Shown: piece by piece, positions 58,541-64,000 of the stretch
Layout: each line of letters opens with the position of its first letter
Numbering within the stretch: position 1 is the stretch's first letter
NCBI GenBank assembly: GCA_027625915.1
Contig: JANTQA010000047.1
Coordinates: 62,001-126,000, forward strand
Direction: 5' to 3'
DNA from: Anaeramoeba flamelloides
Lineage: Eukaryota; Metamonada; Anaeramoebidae
Length of the DNA stretch: 64,000 nucleotides
Notes under the pieces: model-generated
Told to the model about the DNA's origin: nothing
Database searches by the model: none
Seen by the model: only the letters and a program-made list of their open reading frames with translations
Program-made: the position numbers and the translations under genes

Positions 58541-58946
58541 CATCTGCAAAAAGTGATGTCTTTATATTTTAAGTTTTTTTACTAAATTTGTAATTTTTCC
58601 AAAAACTATAAAACTTTTCATATGCGCCCCGACGGGAGAGGTTTTTTGTCATTGGACTTGGAGATTCTAAGAGCTAAAAATCCGATTCAATGATAGAATA
58701 AAAATGTTTGGGGAAGAAACAGAAATTCAAAAATAGAAAATAATTTTCAGAAATCAAAATACAAAAACAACCCCAAACATTTTTATTTGATAATTAATTT
58801 GTTTTTTTTGCTATTAGAAACCTCAGGTTTGTTAACAAGAAACCTCTCCCGTCGGGGCGCATATGAAAAGTTTTATAGTTTTTGGAAAAATTACAAATTT
58901 AGTAAAAAAACTTAAAATATAAAGACATCACTTTTTGCACATGTGT
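58541..58946. mobile_element. Near-perfect foldback, 406 bp, with G+C-rich core motif
   Basis: Arms of about 115 bp (58541-58660 and about 58830-58946) are almost identical when inverted and contain CATATGCGCCCCGACGGGAG, AGTGATGTCTTTATATTTTA and TTTGTAATTTTTCCAAAAAC. The inner part also pairs (AATAAAAATGTTTGGGG with CCCCAAACATTTTTATT), so the whole element is one long hairpin. It has no coding content. The high arm identity indicates recent activity or conversion. Confidence 0.88.
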
Positions 58947-59186
58947 TGTAATGTTTAAAATTTGAAAAAAATTTAACAAAACAAAGAGATATTCTATATT
59001 TTCTTGATTGGGATTTTTACATAAATTTTGACAAGTTTATTTAGGTTTTTGATTTTATTTTTAAAATATTGGTGTTTTATCTGTTTAACTGAATTAATAA
59101 GATGATTATAAATTAGATTTAATCTTTAGTTGTTCTAAAATATCTAAAAATAATTTTTGAAATATAGTTTTGAATAATGTTTTTTT

Positions 59187-59219
<33 letters not shown>

Positions 59220-59242
59220 CCAACCCCCTTTTTGAATAACCG

Positions 59243-61232
59243 TTATTTCTTGATATTGCCACTTTCTTGTTCTTGTTCTGGTTCTACCTCTTTCTTTGAT
59301 TCAATCCATTTCATTTTTAGATCATTATTAGTCTTGTGATAGATTAATCTAAGAAACAAAGATGGTTTTGATAATTGGAAATAATCCCCTACATACTCTG
59401 ATTCTTGCACTAAGTCTTGTATTTGTAAGTTTTCATCATCCAGATTCCCCATTTCTGATGTATATAGATAATGTACAAAAATTGTCCAAAATCTGAATGA
59501 TTTTTTCGAATAATCCTTGACACTTGTTATATTTTCATTTTCTGTTATCTCAAATAGTTCCTTATAGAGTCTACTTCTTGCCTCTAGAATAAAACGATGA
59601 ATTGAAATTGTTTCTGTTTCTTTCATATTTAATTGGTTTGAAATTTCGATTGAAAAATCTTTGAATTTTGAATCTTTTTCAAGTTGTTTCAAATTTTCAG
59701 TCCAATTTGTTTCAATTTCTTTGATTGTTTGTTTGATTCCTAACCTTTTTAGAATCCCATCCAAAATTTTTTCTTTTCTTTTGATCTTTTCTTCCTTCTT
59801 TTCTTTTATTTTAATATATTCATCGTAATCGATAGGTTCTTCTTCATTATTCTCTTCTTCATCATCATCTTCTTCTTCTTTTTCTTTTTGTTGTTGTTCA
59901 TTTTCTTTTTCGTTTTTTTTTTCTTTTTCTCCTTCTTCTTTATTTTCAATAAGAATTTTAACATTTCCACAATATAACCATTGTAAAAATAGCTTAATTT
60001 GGAATTCTTCGAGTAGTTCCAATTTTGTTTTAATGTGATCGAGATCTGGAACATTTTGATCGTGATAGATTTTTGAAAATATAATTTTAAGCCAAACAGA
60101 GTGAACTTTAAAATCAGAAATTAAAAAGTCACCTGACTTTTGGTTGTTAAACAAGTTCAGCAAATCATTTGATAAAACTTTTTTTGGTTCTGTTTTGAAA
60201 TACAAATTTTTTGCACCTTCCATCACAAGAAAAAAGGGGATATTGTAATTTAAGTCGTCAAAATCATTAAACAATTCCTCAAAAAAATTAAATTGAAACT
60301 CTGGTTTTGTTTTGAATGGGTTTGGTATTGATTTCTTTCTCTGTGTATGTTTTTCTATAATTTTTTTATTGTTATTTGAAGTTGAAAAAATGGTGTTTTC
60401 TTCGGAAAAAGATAAATAGTCCTCCACATAAGGAACTAAATAGCAAAAGTATTCTTTTATTTTTTGAATAGGGTGTGTTTTAATTGGATCAACATCATCA
60501 TATTCATCACATTCTACAAAATAATTAATCTCTTTCCCTTTGATTGGTCGGATCTCAAACCCAAAATTAATATATCTGTAACCCCAGTCCTCCACAAGAT
60601 AATTACTCATTTCTTTCTACTTAAAATTTAAAATTGTTATTATAGAGATAAAACAGGTTTTATTCTTCCAAGAATAAGAACACTAACCAAAGAATTGTGA
60701 GAGAGGAAAAAGGAGAAAAAAAAAAAAAAAAATTCACCTCATTATAAAATAGCCAAATTGGAAGATCGCTTTCATCAAGATCTTCTTCTAATAAAGGGTT
60801 GTCTTTTATAAATTCGTTATTTGTTAATAGGATCTTTTCAAATTTTGTTCTAAATTCTTCCCAAATCTTTAGCCATAAGTTTTTATAATTGATTCTTTGG
60901 TTTTCGCTGAGGTTCTTGAAATTTTGTACTAACTTTTCAATTTCTCCTTGTTGTTTTTCTTCAGTTTGGATTTCTTTTTGTGCCATTTTGTTTTCCAAAC
61001 AAAAAAATTCAAATACAGTTTCAGGAGGAACACCCAATTTTTTTTTCTCTTCAGAACCAAGATCTTGCATTACCCAGTCTGACTCTAACCCATGAGTTTT
61101 CCAATTCTTTAAAAAGCTAAACAACCGTAAATATTGTTTATTATCGAATTTATGCCTCATTATTTCATAATGATATTTGAATGAGAAAAATTCAGTTCTG
61201 GGGATCTCAAAGGGAGTGGAATTTGATTTCAT
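59243..61232 (-). CDS. Double BTB/POZ-domain protein (two exons)
   Basis: Exon 1 is 61232-60738 (165 codons) and exon 2 is 60616-59243. The 121-bp intron has AATGAG|GTGAAT at its donor and AAGTAG|AAAGAA at its acceptor, joining ...WLFYNE to KEMSNYLVEDW in phase and giving about 622 residues. Exon 1 has no recognised domain. Two BTB-like segments are seen: residues about 324-385 (GDFLISDFKVHSVWLKIIFS, LFLQWLYCG) and about 480-560 (FKDFSIEI, ISIHRFILEARSRLYKELFE, FWTIFVHYLYTSE). A Glu/Lys/Asp-rich linker separates them. BTB domains pair proteins and often recruit substrates to cullin-3 ligases. It could alternatively be two genes, the second starting at the ATG at 60610, but the clean splice favours one. 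No lesion is seen. Confidence 0.75.
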
Positions 61233-62175
61233 GGAAACACAGTATATAGTGAAAAAGAAGGGAATTAAATCCAGAAGGAGAGAAAATAAAAAAATTAATA
61301 AAATAAAAATATTTGGAAAAATTTTAAATTTTTTTAAATTAAGATCCTAAAAGTTTTGTTAATTTTGAAACTAACTCAAATTAATTAAGGTCGTTTTGGA
61401 TTTTATTTTCAGTTTGTGAGACACTATTTGGTTTTTTCTTCAACAAGTAGTTCTTGAACCAATTAAGTTGTCAAATAACTTGATCCTGCGTTTAATTTTG
61501 TTGTAAAGTTTAAAGGACTGGTTTGTTATGACACATTATTTTGTTTAATCAAAATTTTATGTTTTTAAAAAATTTTTTTTGTTGGTTAAGGAATTAGAAT
61601 GTTCACATGAACAAGAATTGGTTTAAGAATTGAATTTTCTATTCAAAATTCCAAAAAGTAATGGTTTCTCTATGCTTTTTGGTCTTTAGAACAAGTGTAT
61701 TTTTGGAACTTGAAATTATTACTAGATACCCAATTAGTTGTTATGCTGAAATTTTGTTTTTTTGTTAGAAACAGGATTTGAGAAATTTTTCGAAACCTGA
61801 TTTTTTTGAAAAAGAAAATTTTTTAAAAAATTAATTTACTACCGAACCACCACAAATTTTATGACCAATTTGAGTTTATATAATTTAACCTAAATGGAAC
61901 TAACTTCATGAGATCGACTTTAATTTCCTTCTAATCAAGACACATAAAGTTCCCAAGGGAATTTTATCTTTTATTTTTCAATTTGAATTGTTTTGTAATG
62001 AAAAGTATCCGTTAAGGTTTAATAAATTGAAATATAAAGTGAATTGAGAAAAAATATTTGAAAACCTATTCTAAGTGCTGAAGATATTACCTAAAACATT
62101 TACTTTTCATTTTTTTTTAACACAGATCATCAAAATTTTCTATTTGATTTTATTTTTATTCGCTTGACATAGTTA
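61233..62175. other. Divergent intergenic region between the BTB and importin-alpha genes
   Basis: About 940 bp separating two genes transcribed away from each other, so it should hold both promoters. It is AT-rich with no frame that looks coding. I cannot point to a defined promoter element. Confidence 0.4.
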
Positions 62176-63306
62176 ATGTTTGGAAACAAAAAAGAATTAG
62201 AAAAAGAAAAATACAAGAAACAAGAGCAAGAGCAAAAAAAAGAGCAAGGACAAGAAAAAGAAGAAGAAAAAGAGCAAGAACAAGAAAAAGAGCAAGATCA
62301 AGAAAAAGAGCAAGATCAAGAAAAAGAGCAAGATCAAGAAAAAGAAAAAGAGCAAGATCAAGAAGGTATTAATAACGATTTTTGTTCAAACTCCTCTTTT
62401 AAGAATCAGTCAGAAGCTGATCATTCAAAAAAAATGATTGGAAATGTCTCAAAAATGACGAAAGAAAAATTAGAGAAATCAATCAAAAAGATTCCAAATT
62501 ATTTGGAAAAAATGAAAAATGGGAAACTTAAAGAGAAATATCAAGCAACACGAAAAATCAGAATACTCTTAAGTATTGAGAAGGATCCACCAATTCAAAT
62601 CATTCTAAAATGCGAAGGAATTTTCGCAACTCTAGATCACTTTTTGGAAATAGACGAAAAACCTGAATTGCAATTTGAAGCGTTGTGGTGTTTAACGAAT
62701 ATTCTTTCAGGATCAACAGAAGATGTTGAAAAGGTGATTCAAACAGGAAGCTTACCTAAAATTTGTAATCTCATTGATTCAAAAAATGTCGATCTTCAAG
62801 AGCAATCAATTTGGGCAATTGGAAACATAGCCGGCGACTGTCTCAAGTATCGAGATCGAGTCTTAGAGCATGATGTAATTCCTAAGATGATAGAGATACT
62901 GAAATCTGATCCCACGACTCAGCTTTTAAGATGCACACTCTGGTCATTGGTGAACCTCTTTAGGCACAAACCACAACCAAAAATTAGTGAAATGTCGGAC
63001 TTAATATCCTTTGTCTGTTCTCATTTGAATAACGAAAACACAGAAATTGTTTGTGAATCATGCTATTTACTTTGTTATTTGTCTGACAATGACCATGATA
63101 TTATTGAACACCTTACGAAGAATGATATTTGTAAAAAAATGGCAGAGTTGTTAAAGCATCCTTCGCGGGGAATAAGAGCACCTACTATAAATTTCTTCGG
63201 CAATATTGTTGCAGGTAGTACTGAACAAACACAAGTGGCTCTTAATTGTGGTATCTTACCGCAACTATACAAACTCTTGCTCACGGACAAAGTAAATAAT
63301 AGGTAA
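62176..63306 (+). CDS. Importin-alpha-like ARM protein, N-terminal part
   Basis: The frame starts MFGNKKELEKEKYKK. It has a repetitive Glu/Gln/Lys/Asp stretch (EKEQDQ units, to about residue 62) in place of the usual Arg-rich IBB. ARM repeats begin near residue 110. Three keep the NLS-binding Trp...Asn pairs: FEALWCLTNILSGS, QSIWAIGNIAGD and CTLWSLVNLF; later repeats include FFGNIVAGSTEQTQVAL. The frame ends at residue 376, after LLLTDKVNNR. An AG|GTAAAT donor sits exactly there (63302/63303), so the stop may be read only in unspliced RNA, with the C-terminal exon beyond the window. Full importin-alpha is about 520 residues. The missing Arg cluster suggests a divergent paralogue that may not bind importin-beta in the usual way. 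Confidence 0.75.
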   Translation: MFGNKKELEKEKYKKQEQEQKKEQGQEKEEEKEQEQEKEQDQEKEQDQEKEQDQEKEKEQDQEGINNDFCSNSSFKNQSEADHSKKMIGNVSKMTKEKLEKSIKKIPNYLEKMKNGKLKEKYQATRKIRILLSIEKDPPIQIILKCEGIFATLDHFLEIDEKPELQFEALWCLTNILSGSTEDVEKVIQTGSLPKICNLIDSKNVDLQEQSIWAIGNIAGDCLKYRDRVLEHDVIPKMIEILKSDPTTQLLRCTLWSLVNLFRHKPQPKISEMSDLISFVCSHLNNENTEIVCESCYLLCYLSDNDHDIIEHLTKNDICKKMAELLKHPSRGIRAPTINFFGNIVAGSTEQTQVALNCGILPQLYKLLLTDKVNNR

Positions 63307-64000
63307 ATTCTCTCTTCTATAAAAAAAAAAAAAAATCACTTAACTGAAGAATCTAAAAACAATGGATACTTCAAAAAGCCTGCAAGAATCATTTTTTTTT
63401 GATCAATATTGTCATTAACAATATAAATCCCAAAATGTGGATACCCCTATATTTTAGAGATAAACATCTAAAAATTATTGAGTAACTATTCATGATTATG
63501 ATTGAGAAAGAAAGCTAAAAAATTAATTTGAAATATATCGCACTAAAAACGAATGATGTATTTTGTAATTAATTTCTTTTCTTTTGATTGTCTAAAAATA
63601 TTTTCTTTACAAACTATGGACTGTAAAGACAACTTTAAACATCTGAAAGAATAAAATTAATACATATACAAGATTAAAAAAATATAAAAGAACCGACAAC
63701 GAATTTCTAAAACAATACATTGAAAATTTTATTGAACCAATTCTCAACTGATCCTTAGCTCAACAACAAAATTTTTATTCTCTATTTATTCAGTAATCCC
63801 AATATTTCTATTTTTTTAAACTCAGAATTGAGATAATAAAGAAAAAGCTCATTAATTGTCTTGAATGGTAAATTTTGCTTCAATAAACAAGTACTACAAA
63901 TCCAAAAAAATAAAATTTATTTAATTGTTCTTTATGAAAATATTAGAGGATCAATAAAGGGGGGGGGGGGGTATGTATTCTTAACTTATTATGGTATTTC
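63307..64000. other. Likely intron or 3' flank of the importin-alpha gene; G13 run
   Basis: AT-rich with no importin-alpha C-terminal repeats in any frame. A run of about 13 G at 63959-63971 stands out. I see no other feature. Confidence 0.5.

Noticed and set aside
60889-61095. 68-codon plus-strand frame
   Set aside because: It is antisense to exon 1 of the BTB gene.
63075-63290. 71-codon minus-strand frame
   Set aside because: It is antisense to the importin-alpha ARM repeats.
1-64000. tRNA or rRNA genes
   Set aside because: I looked for GGTTCGA-type box B motifs with plausible cloverleaf context on both strands and found none convincing. A covariance search would settle this.
1-64000. 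Reverse-transcribing or capsid-bearing elements
   Set aside because: No reverse transcriptase, integrase, protease or capsid motif was recognised in the open frames. The mobile elements seen are all DNA transposons or MITEs.

Overview
The window is a very AT-rich nuclear segment of a unicellular eukaryote. Coding exons are visibly richer in G+C than the flanks. Introns have GT-AG ends. The gene content is eukaryotic: importin-alpha ARM repeats, RCC1 repeats, BTB domains, and B-box / coiled-coil / filamin-repeat / TLDc proteins. This gene mix, the long homopolymers and the wealth of small DNA transposons would fit an amoeboid protist such as Anaeramoeba. That assignment is inference; no rRNA or other marker is present to settle it.

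Layout. 1-2.9 kb: two inverted-repeat elements (344-622; 1348-2214) and a truncated B-box gene on the minus strand. 2.96-19.3 kb: four diverged tandem copies (A-D) of a unit of about 4.8-5 kb. Each holds the remains of a coiled-coil gene on the plus strand, blocks of a 9-bp repeat read as Ile-Thr-Glu, and in A and B a conserved 42-nt twin hairpin. A CCTAACC-rich island (11.64-12.3 kb) and a 192-bp tandem repeat (15.93-16.49 kb) lie inside the array. 20.0-24.3 kb: a decayed B-box/filamin/TLDc gene (minus), then an orphan C-terminal importin-alpha exon between near-identical TA-flanked MITEs. 25.06-26.57 kb: a Tc1/mariner transposon whose 337-codon transposase reads through once a 92-bp intron is removed. 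27.5 kb: a small Asn/Ser-rich protein gene. 33.4-36.4 kb: a large type I membrane protein (signal peptide, seven repeats of about 58 residues, four cadherin-like domains, one membrane helix), interrupted by one frame change.

37.8-45.6 kb: dispersed repeats, then a second, inverted copy of the B-box/filamin/TLDc pseudogene. 46.0-47.5 kb: a 1.48-kb foldback element with arms of about 470 bp. 51.2-52.5 kb: an RCC1 gene, frameshifted and cut off at the start of a BTB domain. 53.6-59 kb: deletion-derived mobile elements, more dispersed repeats and a 406-bp foldback with a G+C-rich core. 59.2-61.2 kb: a spliced double-BTB gene (minus). 62.2-63.3 kb: the N-terminal part of an importin-alpha gene (plus), with no C-terminal half found before the window ends.

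There is no operon-like organisation. The best intact genes are the Tc1 transposase, the BTB gene, the small Asn/Ser-rich gene and, as far as it goes, the importin-alpha N-terminal exon. Most other coding signal is decaying members of expanded families, duplicated together with introns and flanks and peppered by TA-targeting MITEs. The most unusual items are the twin-hairpin box in the tandem array, the frame change shared by the two inverted TLDc pseudogenes, the intron-bearing Tc1 element, and an importin-alpha exon enclosed by a MITE pair.
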